A DNA stretch of 64,000 nucleotides from Pyrobaculum sp. 3827-6 (GCF_025641885.1 NZ_JAOTQN010000001.1:1136547-1200546); one strand, 5' to 3'. Counted from the stretch's first letter, positions 26,064-35,947 are shown. The notes: generated by a model not told the origin, from the sequence alone. Numbers and translations are program-made.

Positions 26064-28451
26064 ATGTGTATGGAGTTTTCTAGGGGGGTTTCTGTGGGGC
26101 TTAGGGTGGAGGGCCGCGGGACTGTGTTGAAGATTTTGGGGATGCACTGCGCCACGTGTTCGCTAACGGTGCAGAAGGCGCTTTTATCTGTCCGTGGGGT
26201 TAAGTGGGCTGAGGCGTCGCTTGCCAGCAATGAGGCGAGGCTGGTGGTGGCTCCGGAGGTTCTGGACTACGGCGAGCTTCTTAGGGCGGTGAGGAGGGCT
26301 GGGTACGACGTCTATAGGGAGTCGGCTTACGTCGTGGTGGATTTCCGGCCGGAGGAGGCAGAGGCGGTGGAGAGGCGGGCCGGGGGCTGGGGGGTTTCTA
26401 CGCGAGGGCGAATCCGGCGACTGGCGTACTCTATGTCGAGTATAACCCTCTGGAGATCTCCGCAGATGTGGTTGTGAAGCGTCTTGGGGAGGCTGGGTAC
26501 AAGGTGAGGGAGGTTAGGAAGGGGGGTGTGGAGATTGACGTGGATAGGCGGGTGGCTGAGCTGGAGGCGGCGGATTTGAGGCGTAGGCTCGTGCCCGCGG
26601 CGGCGGCGTCTGCGTTGCTGGTGCCCATGATGGTGGGGGTTGAGCTGGTACCGCCGCTGGTGCAAATGGCTCTGGCGGCTTTGGTGCAGTTCTACTCGGG
26701 GTGGCGATTTATCTCGGGGGCTGCCAGGGCTTTTAGAAATGGGACGGCGAATATGGACACCCTCGTCACGCTGGGGACCCTCGGCGCTTTCCTCTACAGC
26801 GTGTATGCTGTTTTCTCCGGAGGGCCTACGTTTTTCGAGGCCTCGGCGCTTGTGATAACGTTCGTCCTCGCTGGCAGGTATCTGGAGAGTTTGATGAAGT
26901 TGAGGACTGGCGACGTAGTTAGGAAGCTGGCCGGTCTCCAGCCTCCCAGGGGCCAGGGTGAGGCGGGGCGGCGGCTGGGTAGAGGTGGACGCCGCTGAGG
27001 TGAAGCCGGGGGAGGTGGTGGAGGTGAGGGAGGGGGAGAGGCTCCCCGTGGATGGCTATGTGGACGAGGGCGTGGGGGCGGTGGACGAGTCGGCCTTCAC
27101 CGGGGAGCCTATGCCGGTGGAAAAGAGGCCGGGCGACTTGGTTCTGGCGGGGACGGCGCTGGTTAAGGGCCGGCTTCTGGTGAGGGCTACGCGCAGTGGC
27201 AAGGCCACCTACCTGGCGGAGGTGGTTAAGCTAGTGAGGCAGGCGCAGAACGCGAGGTTGCCTATACAGAAGTTTGTAGACAGGGTATCCGGGGTCTTTA
27301 CCTGGGTTGTGGTGGCTGTTGCTTTTGCTACATTTGTAGGCTGGCTTCTCGCTGGGGCTCCTGCGTGGCGCGCATTACTGTTCGCGGTGGCGGTGCTGGT
27401 GATCGCCTGTCCATGCGCCTTGGGCTTGGCGACTCCTCTGGCGGTGGTGGTGGGGGTGGGCAGGGCGGCTGAGAGGGGGCTTTTGATAAAAAACGTCGAG
27501 GCTGTGGAGCGGGCTCTGGGGGCTAGGTACGTGGCTTTTGACAAGACCGGCACCTTGACGGTGGGGGCGCCCCGGGTTGTGAAGTATGTAGGCGACGAGT
27601 GGGCGCTGTCGCTGGCGGCGTCTGCCGAGGCTAAGTCGGCGCATCCAATAGCGGCCGCCGTGGTTAAATTCGCCGCGGAGAGGGGGGTGGCTGTGGCTGA
27701 GCCTGAGATGTACGACACCTTCCCCGGCCAGGGGGTGTACGCCCAAGTGAACGGCGCGGTGGTGGGCGTGGGGAATGAGAAGCTGGTGGAGGGGCTCGGG
27801 GCGGAGTTGCCTTTGGAAATCCGCCGTGAGGCGGAGTTGTACAGGGCTGAGGGCTACACGGTGGCTTACGTCGTGGTGGACGGCGTGGTGAGGGGCTACC
27901 TAGTGGTGGGGGACGAGCTGAGGCCGGAGGCGGGGAGGATTGTGGAGAGGCTGAGGGAGATGGGGCTGGAGCCCGTGATCGTCTCTGGGGATCTCGAGGC
28001 GGCTGTGGCCAAGGTGGCGGAGAGGCTGGGCGTCAGGAGGTACTTCGGCGGCAAGACCCCGGAGGAGAAGGCCGAGGTGGTGAAGGAGCTTAGGAGGGAG
28101 GGCGGGGTTATCTTCGTAGGCGACGGTGTTAACGACGCGCCGGCACTGGCCACGGCTGATGTGGGTATCGCGGTGGCGGCAGGCACCGAGGTGGCTAAGG
28201 AGGCTGGCGACGTGGTGGTGAGGAAGGGGGACTTGGCCAAGGTGGTGGAGTTTCTAGAGCTGTCCCGCAAGATTGTGAGAAACGCCCGGTTTAACCTCTT
28301 CTGGGCTTTTGTATACAACGCCGCGCTTATACCAGTGGCGGCCGGCGTCTTCTACCCCGCTCTCTACCTCCGCCCGGAGCTGGCGGGGCTGGCCATGGCG
28401 CTTAGTAGCATATCCGTCACGCTAAACGCCCTGCGGCTTAGGAGGGCGTAG
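26064..28451 (+). pseudogene. copA: copper-exporting P1B-type ATPase CopA, two frameshifts
   Basis: N-terminal metal domain with GMHCATC; second metal domain remnant; actuator region with SAFTGEP-type loop (VDESAFTGEPMPVEKRPG); CPC membrane motif VIACPCALGLATP; phosphorylation loop FDKTGTLTVG; SAHPIAAAV; hinge GDGVNDAPALATADVGIA. All CopA parts are there, but the frame changes twice: at a G6 run (26389-26394), where seven G restore GGFYARANPATG, and at a G4 run (26949-26952), where three G restore LQPPRARVRRGGGW. The two shifts cancel, so everything outside the middle 186 codons is in one frame. Either sequencing error or poly-G slippage; if real, full-length pump is not made. Confidence 0.85.
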
Positions 28452-28456
28452 ACGCT

Positions 28457-29127
28457 TTATCTAAGGTACTTCTCCACGGCCCTCCGTACTATTGGGTCTG
28501 CGATGGCGTAGTGCTCCCCCGTCTTTTCGAGGATTCCCATTTTGACGAGGTGGTGGATTAGCTCTGTGAAGTTCTTGTCGTCGATCTCGGCCCCCTCCTG
28601 GGCCTCCACCGCCCTCTTGATTTCCGCCCACCTCATCGGCCTTAGAGCCGCGGCCTTTAGTATGGCGCGGTATCTGGCCTCTGCTCTAGACTTTACGAGG
28701 AGTTTCTCCAGCTCGGCCGCCTCCTGCCGCGCGGCTGTGTCTGCAATCTCTTCTAGACTGCCTATGCCCGATGACCTCGCCCATCCGTAGTAGGTGAGCC
28801 CAAGGCGCGGATTAATTTTCCTTTCAGCGAATCTTCGCGTCTTAGGAGGCCTGTAAGGGCTCTGCCCAGCTCGGCGGCGAAGCCACGGGCCGTAACGCGG
28901 CCGGCGACAACCGCCGCCCTTCTAACGTCTATATAGATATGCGGCACGTTGAAGCTGTTGAGAAAGCTCTTCACCAGGCTTGATTTGCCTGTCCTCCTAA
29001 GCCCCAGCACGGCGGCTACGCGGCCCGTCTCGTATACGAGTCTCAGCATTTTAATTTCTTCTTCAAAATTGTAAAGCTCGTCGAGAGACTCCTTTGGCTC
29101 TAGCTTGAAGAGAGCTGGTACAACCAC
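28457..29127 (-). pseudogene. archaeal AAA ATPase with internal deletion
   Basis: GTG 29127. Walker A GLRRTGKSSLVKSF near residue 42 and IDVRRAAVV fit the archaeal ATPase (MalT/DEXX-like NTPase) family of about 340 residues. After RREDSLKGKLIRAL the frame fails, and the C-terminal part of the family continues in another frame (RLGLTYYGWARSSGIGSLEE, then LLVKSRAEARYRAILKAAAL and a winged-helix tail) to TAA at 28457. Walker B and sensor regions are missing, so an internal deletion of about 100 residues is inferred. Confidence 0.7.
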
Positions 29128-29150
29128 CAGTTACTGGTGGTACCACCAGT
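29124..29150. promoter_or_regulatory. three alternating half-sites CCACCAGT/ACTGGTGG
   Basis: Two overlapping palindromes, CCACCAGT-T-ACTGGTGG (29124-29140) and ACTGGTGG-TA-CCACCAGT (29133-29150), exactly between the TATA-like tttttaa (29157-29150, minus strand) and the GTG of the ATPase gene. Strong operator candidate for repression of that gene. Confidence 0.55.
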
Positions 29151-29402
29151 TAAAAACATTAAGAGCCGTAGCAAAGCGGCGGCATTAAGAGCGCCCCACT
29201 CTGCCCATCGCCTTTTCCGTGATGAACATCTCTATTAAGGTGCCAGGTGGCGGTGCTGGCCGCGGGCCCTTGTTGATAGGTCTGTATCAGCGTGAATAAG
29301 GACGTTGCGATCATTAAAAGGCGACCAGCTTACTTATAATCATATTACTTGAATCGTGATGAAGAAATGAAACAGTTGTTCTTAGTTATTGCCCGGGTTT
29401 CG

Positions 29403-30671
29403 CTAGGCGAGCTGGCGCTGGGCGGTTTCAGGTAGCCACTTAAGCGCCACTACCAACGCCACCGCCACTACGGCGTAGGTATACAGCAAGACCCCGGCCA
29501 GCGGGTTGTTAAACACGACGCCGAGGGTCTGGACGATGGAGGGGGTGAAGCCGCCGAATAGGCCAATCCCGATGTTAAACGCCAGCGACATGCCGGTGTA
29601 GCGCACCCTCGTCGGGAAGAGCTCCGCCAGGGCGGTCCCCAGTACGCTGAAGGTGAAGGCGGTGGTGAGGATAAGGACAAATATCAAGAGGGAGGCCAGC
29701 GCCACGCTTCTGACACCCGCCAGGGCGTAGTAGATTGGATAGAACACGGCGAGCCCCATGACGAGCCCCGCCATGTATATCCGCCTCCTCCCCACCTTAT
29801 CCGCCATGTAGGCGTTTAATATATAGAAAGGTAGCTGGGCGATGGAGGCGGCGCCCACTGCCATGTTTGCATCCACGGGGTTCCACTTAAGGGCGTTTGT
29901 GAGGTAGGGGAATATGTAGCCGGTGGCGGTGTAGGCCATGACTGCGTGGCCGGCCGCCACGGCTATGCCCACCAACATGTAGAGAGGGTGCTTCGCAAAG
30001 GCCTCAACGATGGGTATCCTGGAGATGTTGCCCTCTGCCTTGATCTTCTCGAATAGGGGGGTCTCGGCGAGCCTAACCCTAAGCCAGAAGCCGAAAAGGG
30101 TGAGCACGATGGAGACTAGGAAGGGCACTCTCCAGCCCCACGCCTCGAAGTCGGCCTTGGGCAGAGTAAAGGCTGTGGCCACGAGGGTGAGGGAGGAGAG
30201 GCCGAGGCCGAGCGGCGGCGTCGCAGAGAGGAAGCCGGCGTAGAAAGCCCTCCTGTCCTGCGGCGCATGTTCCAGCACGTAGGTCACGGCGCCTCCGAAC
30301 TCGCCCCCAAGCGCAACGCCTTGCAATATACGTAGCGCCGCCAGGAGGATTGGGGCCAGTATACCAACCTGATCGTACGTCGGGAGGAGGCCTATGAGGA
30401 AAGTTGAGGTGCCCATGAGTAGGAGGGTGGCGAGAAACGTGGTTTTCCTCCCCACGCGGTCGCCGAGATGTCCAAAAACAGCGGCGCCGAGGGGCCTCAC
30501 GACAAATCCCGTTGCGAACACCAGCCAAGTGAGGATAATGGCGGCGGCTGGGTCCCCCTTCGGGAAAAACTTGGCCGCGATGTAGGGGGAAATCGAGGCG
30601 TAGGCAAAAAAATCATACCATTCAATCAACGTGCCGATTGTAGAGGCCGTGACTACAAACCTTAGAGACAT
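29403..30671 (-). CDS. MFS transporter, metabolite:H+ symporter (MHS) family
   Basis: 422 residues, 12 membrane segments. Family signatures: IEWYDFFAYASISPYIAAKF (first helix), GHLGDRVGRKTTFL (loop 2-3), QGVALGGEFGGAVTYVLEHA (helix 4) and LAELFPTRVRYTGMSLAFN (helix 10-11), as in KgtP/ShiA/ProP. Substrate probably a carboxylate or osmolyte; not determinable. TATA-like box upstream; no operon partner. Upstream gap 29151-29402 shows no gene. Confidence 0.9.
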   Translation of the reverse strand: MSLRFVVTASTIGTLIEWYDFFAYASISPYIAAKFFPKGDPAAAIILTWLVFATGFVVRPLGAAVFGHLGDRVGRKTTFLATLLLMGTSTFLIGLLPTYDQVGILAPILLAALRILQGVALGGEFGGAVTYVLEHAPQDRRAFYAGFLSATPPLGLGLSSLTLVATAFTLPKADFEAWGWRVPFLVSIVLTLFGFWLRVRLAETPLFEKIKAEGNISRIPIVEAFAKHPLYMLVGIAVAAGHAVMAYTATGYIFPYLTNALKWNPVDANMAVGAASIAQLPFYILNAYMADKVGRRRIYMAGLVMGLAVFYPIYYALAGVRSVALASLLIFVLILTTAFTFSVLGTALAELFPTRVRYTGMSLAFNIGIGLFGGFTPSIVQTLGVVFNNPLAGVLLYTYAVVAVALVVALKWLPETAQRQLA

Positions 30672-30793
30672 AGGAACCAGATGTAGACAAAATTAAAGTA
30701 TTGCCATATATAGAAGTAAGTAGCATATTGTTAAGTTCAGCTTAAGAGAGGCGTATAGGAGACCTCACCTAAGGTAAGAAGAGGCCTCCATAT

Positions 30794-31276
30794 TCATTCG
30801 AGGCTCTGCTTCTTCACCTGCTTAGCTAGATTGACAAGTTTCTCTATGTATGGTAGATCGCGGCTTACCTGCTGGCTACTAAGCCTCGCTTCGTGGAACC
30901 CCTCTACGTGGAGAACCCGAGCCACCCGCCACCAAAGCCTCACCTCTTCGCCCACTACCCTAGACGCCGAGTCGACTGCTTGGAAAAGCAACTGGGCGGT
31001 CCAGCGGCCGTATTCACTCGCTCTCTCGGCCTCCCCGAGCCCCAGCGCAGTAGCCAGCGCCTTTACAGCCTCCTCAGCCGCCTTGTACAGTTTTTCGCTT
31101 GCTTGCACGGGATCTTTTTCAACGAGCCCCCTCCCCTCGTTAAGGAACCTCTCTGCTAGCTCTAGATGTGCCGCCGCGCGGCTATTTGGGTCAAGAGACA
31201 GCGCTTTTGAGATAAGGTCTACTAAATCAAGGCCTTGTCTCCTCGCTTTTTCCAGAAGAAAAAGCGGAATCTCCAC
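30794..31276 (-). CDS. PaREP1-family protein
   Basis: 160 residues from GTG 31276, about 26 bases after TATA-like ttattaaatag; upstream residues in the open frame have no family match. Body: HLELAERFLNEGRGLVEKDP and QASEKLYKAAEEAVKALATA, typical PaREP1 helical repeats. Third copy of the family in the window. Downstream of, and separate from, the DUF1646 transporter gene. Confidence 0.75.
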   Translation of the reverse strand: MEIPLFLLEKARRQGLDLVDLISKALSLDPNSRAAAHLELAERFLNEGRGLVEKDPVQASEKLYKAAEEAVKALATALGLGEAERASEYGRWTAQLLFQAVDSASRVVGEEVRLWWRVARVLHVEGFHEARLSSQQVSRDLPYIEKLVNLAKQVKKQSLE

Positions 31277-31304
31277 AACTTGACATATCTCACTATTTAA
31301 TAAC

Positions 31305-32387
31305 TTAAGCGGGCTGTTGCGGCTGTTGTATAAATGGCGGGTGCGGCGCGAGAAACAGGACGTACATGCCAACGGCGGTGAAGACGACGAGGCCTATTGG
31401 GAGGGCCAGCTTTATCCACTCCTTGAAGCCGATCTTTAACACACTTGCCAGAACTATGTTGGGCACGTTTCCCGGCACGGTGAAGCCCCCCGCCAACACG
31501 AGCGAAATCAGGAAGCTACGGAGCGTCTCCACCGCCATGTCGGGGCTGACCAGCGCGGCCACCAGCGTGGCGTTGTCCGCCACGGCGGACAGAGTGCCGA
31601 ATACGTACAGCACCTCTTTGCCGAGCCCCGCCACGGCCTCGGCCATTGGCTTAAAGAACTCCCCCAGTAGGGTGAGGGCGAATATGAAGATGAAAACCCT
31701 CGCGGCTCTGAGGAGCACCTCTCTCAGCTCAGGCTCGTAGGGCTCAATCTCGACTCCAAACGCCCCCACCCTCTTTAGGGTTAGATATGCGTACAGCGCG
31801 AAAAACGCCACCACCACAGCCACTACGTCTAGGAGGATCTCCACTAGGTAGAAGAAGCCCTGCCTCAGCTTAGCCACGGCGATGGTGGACAGCGGCTCGC
31901 CTAGCGGCAACAACGCGGCCCCCGCGCCGATTGCGAAGGCGCCGTAGACGGCCGCCCTGGCCTTGTATGCATGCGGAGCGTTGGCGAAGCCCAGCAACTC
32001 GGCCAGCACAGCCGACGCAACAATGGCAGAGATGACGCTACTAGACATCCCGAGGAGCAGTATGAGTAGCGCAATAACAGCCGGCTTAGCTAAGGCCTCT
32101 GCCCAGGCGGCGAGCCTGTTGCGGAAGGCGTAGAAGACAAGCCCCGCGGCGAGGACGACTTGAGTAATGCCAATTGGCAAATACCCCAAGCCCGGCTGGT
32201 AGACGGACACCGGGTGGAGAAGCGCCTCTTTCAAAAGCTCCCAGCTCCACAAACCAGCCAGAGACACGCCGGCGGCACCCACGGCGAGAAAAAACAGCTC
32301 AATATTATGCTCCACCTTCTTCGAAACAAGAGGCGGCACCACTAGCACAACGAGGAAGACTATCTGGAGGAGATGCTCCAACGCCAC
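31305..32387 (-). CDS. DUF1646-type predicted cation transporter
   Basis: 360 residues from GTG 32387, placed exactly about 26 bases after the TATA box actttttaaag. About ten membrane segments. Blocks PPLVSKKVEHNIELFFLAVG, LLLLGMSSSVISAIVASAVL, ALLPLGEPLSTIAVAKL and VPGNVPNIVLAS resemble the DUF1646 / ion-transporter superfamily (COG4756) proteins. Ion and direction unknown. The C-terminus ends in a Pro/Gln tail. Confidence 0.7.
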   Translation of the reverse strand: MALEHLLQIVFLVVLVVPPLVSKKVEHNIELFFLAVGAAGVSLAGLWSWELLKEALLHPVSVYQPGLGYLPIGITQVVLAAGLVFYAFRNRLAAWAEALAKPAVIALLILLLGMSSSVISAIVASAVLAELLGFANAPHAYKARAAVYGAFAIGAGAALLPLGEPLSTIAVAKLRQGFFYLVEILLDVVAVVVAFFALYAYLTLKRVGAFGVEIEPYEPELREVLLRAARVFIFIFALTLLGEFFKPMAEAVAGLGKEVLYVFGTLSAVADNATLVAALVSPDMAVETLRSFLISLVLAGGFTVPGNVPNIVLASVLKIGFKEWIKLALPIGLVVFTAVGMYVLFLAPHPPFIQQPQQPA

Positions 32388-32628
32388 GGAGCGGCCGCCG
32401 GGCCCCCCTTTAAAAAGTTTACTCCAACCGCCACCACAAGTTCGAGACATTCGAGACAGAGCGCACACACCAGGGGGCTACACAGGCTAGACGGGGAGCT
32501 TACTACACGGGGTCGCACGATGCAGAGGAACCTCCCGCTTATGTCGGCCATCATGGACGCTGGCTAGGGGGATGCCGGCGGATGCGCCCCGACGGCCGTC
32601 TAAGGCTTGACACGCCATGTGTCGTTAC

Positions 32629-33081
32629 CTATACAGAACGCCCTTGTTCACGTCGGCACAAGTCCTCCTCTACGTATCTCGGCAACAGCTTTAGATACTT
32701 CGAGCCGGGGCCGTGCTCAGCGATGTGTCTAAGCGCCTCGTCGCACGTCTGTACATACAGCCCACAGCGGAATCGCACGCCAGTGACTAATCCCTCAACT
32801 ACCTCGGCCTCCTTGCCCAGCCTAGTTCCGAGGGAGGCGCGGCCCCGCCCCCTCCAGACACGTAGCGAGGTTTTCGCAACCCTCTCCACCACGGTATCGA
32901 GCGACGGGCATACGAACTGGAGATACGGGGGGTGAAATGGAAGGAGGAGCGCCGTACCTAAATGGGCGGCGAGGGCAGACCAGCCAGCCAGGGCACAGCC
33001 CTCCAAGACATATATAGCCTCGGCCGACAGCTTCACAGCTCCGAAGAGCAGACACCCCCCTTCTCTAAAGGCGAGTACCAT
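32629..33081 (-). CDS. unrecognised partner protein of a nucleotidyltransferase
   Basis: 150 residues; its ATG overlaps the 3' end of the nucleotidyltransferase gene by 17 bases, as in toxin-antitoxin pairs. Starts MVLAFREGGCLLFGAVKLSA and includes RFRCGLYVQTCDEALRHIAE. Not HEPN-like by eye. May be a new partner type for AbiEii/MNT-like enzymes, or a separate gene. Confidence 0.55.
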   Translation of the reverse strand: MVLAFREGGCLLFGAVKLSAEAIYVLEGCALAGWSALAAHLGTALLLPFHPPYLQFVCPSLDTVVERVAKTSLRVWRGRGRASLGTRLGKEAEVVEGLVTGVRFRCGLYVQTCDEALRHIAEHGPGSKYLKLLPRYVEEDLCRREQGRSV

Positions 33082-33583
33082 GCACCCTCCGCCAAATCTT
33101 CCACAGCTCCCTATCCAGACCTGCCTGGAAAGCCCTCCTCCTGAGGTAAGTCAAGTCGAGGGGTAGCCTGAGGAGTTTCTTCAAGTCTTCTACGTCTTTA
33201 CGCTCGCCGCTTGCAAGCTTCAAGATAACTAGATCCTCCGGAGATGGGATAAAGACGCCCTCTGCCTCTCTACATCTAGATATAAACTCGCTGTCTAAGA
33301 TAAGGGGCGCGTAGTTTATGTCTACGTGGACGCCCGCCGCGTCGACGTATAGCCCCCACTTCCTCCACTGCACAGCGAAGCCAGCACTCCTCAACGCCTC
33401 AGTGAGCCTATCCCTCACCTCTACAGTAAACGGCTGATCTATAGCCAAGTCCCAGTCAGCCGTGTGCCGCACCACGCCGTAGAACTCCAGAGCCCGGGCC
33501 CCAATTAGAAATACTCTAAACCCCAAAGAGCGGCATATCTCCACAACCCTCCTGACGCTGGGCGGCAACTTCAGCTTTGTCAT
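33065..33583 (-). CDS. nucleotidyltransferase-fold protein (AbiEii/MNT-like)
   Basis: 172 residues. LIGARALEFYGVVRHTADWD then LAIDQPFTVEVRDRL is the nucleotidyltransferase core: Gly-Ala turn with acidic pair (D-W-D), followed by VDAAGVHVDINYAP as third strand and acid. The DxD-like DWD motif fits AbiEii/UPF0157-type enzymes that modify or neutralise toxins. Overlaps the 150-residue gene downstream and follows the DUF996-like membrane gene by a 4-base overlap, so all three may be one operon. Confidence 0.75.
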   Translation of the reverse strand: MTKLKLPPSVRRVVEICRSLGFRVFLIGARALEFYGVVRHTADWDLAIDQPFTVEVRDRLTEALRSAGFAVQWRKWGLYVDAAGVHVDINYAPLILDSEFISRCREAEGVFIPSPEDLVILKLASGERKDVEDLKKLLRLPLDLTYLRRRAFQAGLDRELWKIWRRVHGTRL

Positions 33584-34089
33584 CTAGGCTGGAACTTCGC
33601 CACGAGCAACCCCGCGCCCACTAGCAGATAAGCCACGAAGACCAGGATGAGCCCCACGGCGATCACGGCGAGGAAGGAGCCCCACCAGTACAGGGTATTG
33701 GCCACTGAGAACAGCCTCTCGCCAGTTGAGCCCTCAAGCGCCTTGAGCACCGGGCGGAGGCGGTAGGCCGAAGCCACTTGCAGAACCCACCCGGCTACCC
33801 ACGCCGCGGCGCCAACCGCCAGAGCGAAGCCAGCCGCGGGGAGAGACCAAAGGCGGTAGAAGCGCTCAAACGAGAAGCCCAGCGCCATGTGGGCAACGCC
33901 AAAGGCGACGGCGGCTAAGATCGCATATACAAGCCACTTGGATAGATCCGCCCCGCCCGCCCGCAGCTCGGAGAGCCCGACGTACAACAGCACAGCGCCT
34001 ACGATCACCGCGGGCCACCCGGCGAAGAACCCCGCCGCCGCGACGAATGCCCCCAGTCCCCCCAGCAACTTAGCCAGATCGGGATCCAT
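33580..34089 (-). CDS. DUF996-like membrane protein
   Basis: 169 residues from ATG 34089, 26 bases after TATA-like atttttta. Five hydrophobic segments (about residues 8-25, 27-42, 50-70, 82-102, 135-160). Motifs ALGFSFERFYRLWSLPAAGF and VASAYRLRPVLKALEGSTGE resemble DUF996 proteins, which are archaeal/bacterial membrane proteins of unknown function. Confidence 0.6.
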   Translation of the reverse strand: MDPDLAKLLGGLGAFVAAAGFFAGWPAVIVGAVLLYVGLSELRAGGADLSKWLVYAILAAVAFGVAHMALGFSFERFYRLWSLPAAGFALAVGAAAWVAGWVLQVASAYRLRPVLKALEGSTGERLFSVANTLYWWGSFLAVIAVGLILVFVAYLLVGAGLLVAKFQPR

Positions 34090-34228
34090 AACCAGGGATG
34101 TCCACGAGATTAAAAAATATGCGCCGTGGACGGCACGGCGACACATGCTGGACCGCCTCCAACAGCGTTGGTAATACGTAGCGCTGGTTAAGTGGGTTAA
34201 CTATATATTAATCCGGCCTCTGCAGTTT

Positions 34229-34642
34229 GTGGATGCCAGGGAGTTTACCAGATGGATAGCCATGGCGGAGAGGACCTTGTCCTCTGCCGTGGGCGACGCC
34301 GAACGGGGCGACTTCAACTGGGCTTGTTTTAAGGCGCATCAAGCCGCCGAGTTCGCACTCAAGGCTCTGCTGTATGGCGTAGGGATGCCCGCCAGGGGGC
34401 ATTCCCTCACCCACCTAATCGCCGGGGTCAGCCGTCTGGTGCCGGTGGGTGAAGACGTCGTGGAGCTGTGCAGACTCCTTGATAAGTTCTACATACCAAC
34501 GAGGTACGTGGATGCCTGGAGCGAGGGGTCGCCATTTGAGTACTTCTCCCGCAGAGACGCAGACGCGGCTATTAAAGCCGCCGAGGAGGTCATCAAATTC
34601 GTGAAGGGAGTATGGAGATCTTTAAGTGGAGAGAGGAGTTGA
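34229..34642 (+). CDS. HEPN-domain protein (toxin of a HEPN-MNT pair)
   Basis: 137 residues from GTG 34229, 26 bases after a TATA-like tatattaatc. HEPN core: WACFKAHQAAEFALKALLYG then ARGHSLTHLIAGVSRLV, with YIPTRYVDAW the usual C-terminal motif. HEPN domains in such pairs are RNases or, in this larger subtype, regulators; the strict RxxxxH catalytic motif is not obvious. Overlaps the MNT gene by 31 bases. Confidence 0.85.
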   Translation: MDAREFTRWIAMAERTLSSAVGDAERGDFNWACFKAHQAAEFALKALLYGVGMPARGHSLTHLIAGVSRLVPVGEDVVELCRLLDKFYIPTRYVDAWSEGSPFEYFSRRDADAAIKAAEEVIKFVKGVWRSLSGERS

Positions 34643-34986
34643 GGAGGCGGGCATGGGAGGCGGCTGAGCGGGTGGCCGCGTCGGTTGAGGGCACAGTACT
34701 CCTCGTGGGCTCGTACGCCAGAGGAGACTACGGAGAGGACAGCGACATAGATGTCCTAGTAGTTGGACACTTCTCCGAGCCTCCCCACCGGAGGCTAGCC
34801 GGGCTAAAGACGCCGCCCGGTGTAGAGGTAATAGCGCTAAACCTAGAGGAGGCGCTTAAAGTCGTCGAGAAGTGCTACCCCCTAGCCCTCGACATTGCAC
34901 TGGGAATAGTTATTAAAGACGACCTCGGAGTAGCCCAGCAACTCATATCCACAGCAAAGCACTGCGCCGTCCAGAGGCGCCTCTAG
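34612..34986 (+). CDS. minimal nucleotidyltransferase (MNT)
   Basis: 124 residues. Classic MNT motif LVGSYARGDYGEDSDIDVLV (GSx10DxD) about residues 31-50; third acid probably in PPGVEVIALNLEE. In related systems MNT antitoxins AMPylate the HEPN toxin. Overlaps the HEPN gene, with which it forms an operon. Confidence 0.88.
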   Translation: MEIFKWREELRRRAWEAAERVAASVEGTVLLVGSYARGDYGEDSDIDVLVVGHFSEPPHRRLAGLKTPPGVEVIALNLEEALKVVEKCYPLALDIALGIVIKDDLGVAQQLISTAKHCAVQRRL

Positions 34987-35118
34987 ATGCTGAACGGAGC
35001 GAATTTCAACCTCTACGTGATCGGTATGTTTAAACCACATGAGTTCTTAGCGGATCTCCTCTTTACTGCGGCGCGCTGTCTTGCGCTGAGTGCATCACCC
35101 GTGGCATACGCCATATGA
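34987..35118 (+). CDS. possible 43-residue ORF after the HEPN-MNT pair
   Basis: ATG begins directly after the MNT stop codon and the frame ends at TGA 35118. Product: MLNGANFNLYVIGMFKPHEF and LADLLFTAARCLALSASP. It looks protein-like but short; probably a gene remnant. No family recognised. Confidence 0.3.
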   Translation: MLNGANFNLYVIGMFKPHEFLADLLFTAARCLALSASPVAYAI

Positions 35119-35187
35119 CACAGTGATCGTGTCGCCAAAAATCTGTGTGAATGGCAAACGCCTTCCTAAAGCGAGGCCTAAGCGTAA

Positions 35188-35912
35188 TCAGTCAAGGTAG
35201 CTCGCGGCGTAGTCTAGATACTCTAGATACGACTCGATCTCCCACCGCCTCCGGAGAGCTTCGTCTGCCGAGTAGATAACCGCGCCGTCTCTAAGCACTG
35301 TGTAGATCAAGTCAAGCCCCGCCGCGTCCAGCGCAACCACGTCCACCTCAACCCCCAGAACCCTCGACAGCTCCGCCGCGAGCTCCGCCTCGTCGACGAC
35401 CGTGACCTCTCTGCCGAAGTAGACGGCGACGTCCCAGTCGCTGTCCTCCCGCCCCAGCCCCCTAGCCCGGGAGCCGAAGAGGTAGGCGAACTTAACCCCA
35501 AACCTCCTAAACACCTCGGCCGCGGATCCCCACTCCACCACGGGATCGATCCCCCGATCCTTTATAAACGACCTGAGGGCGGTGAGGAATCGCGGGAGCT
35601 CCTCCAGCGCCCTCCTCCTCATTTCCCACAGCTCACGGGCCTCTATCTCCCTATAGGCATGAGCCAATGCGTTCCGCATCTTAACAAAGGGGGCGAAGCC
35701 GGGCGGCAACACGCCCCCTCCTCAGCCTCTAAGACAAGGCGGGTGTACGACGGCGGCTTCCTCCAGCCCAGCTCAGAGAAGAGAACCGCCAGCGCGTCGA
35801 GCACGTACTGTACGGCGGCGTAGAGATTCCGCCGCAACACATCCTCGTCGTCGGCAGACTCAACACGCCTTATCCTCAACTCGGCGTCCTCCAAAATCCT
35901 CAAAATCTTCAC
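35188..35912 (-). pseudogene. fused HepT (DUF86) - MNT protein with a frameshift
   Basis: From GTG 35912 (26 bases after TATA box atttttaaaac): HepT part VKILRILEDAELRIRRVESA, NLYAAVQYVLDALAVLFSEL, then frameshift at a G5 run (35714-35718 on the plus strand as C5); with six bases the frame continues VLPPGFAPFVKMRNALAHAY, which carries the HepT RNase motif (Rx4-6H: RNALAHAY). A C-terminal MNT domain follows: LFGSRARGLGREDSDWDVAV. Toxin and antitoxin are normally separate genes; here they form one frame. Because of the shift only the MNT half (from about 35712) is open as an independent ORF. Confidence 0.75.
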
Positions 35913-35947
35913 ACCCCAAAACCCCGCCAAGTTTTAAAAATCGACCT

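Noticed and set aside
29216..29375. C/D-box sRNA candidates (gtgatga at 29219 and 29357)
   Set aside because: No CTGA D or D' box at the right distance follows either C-like box.
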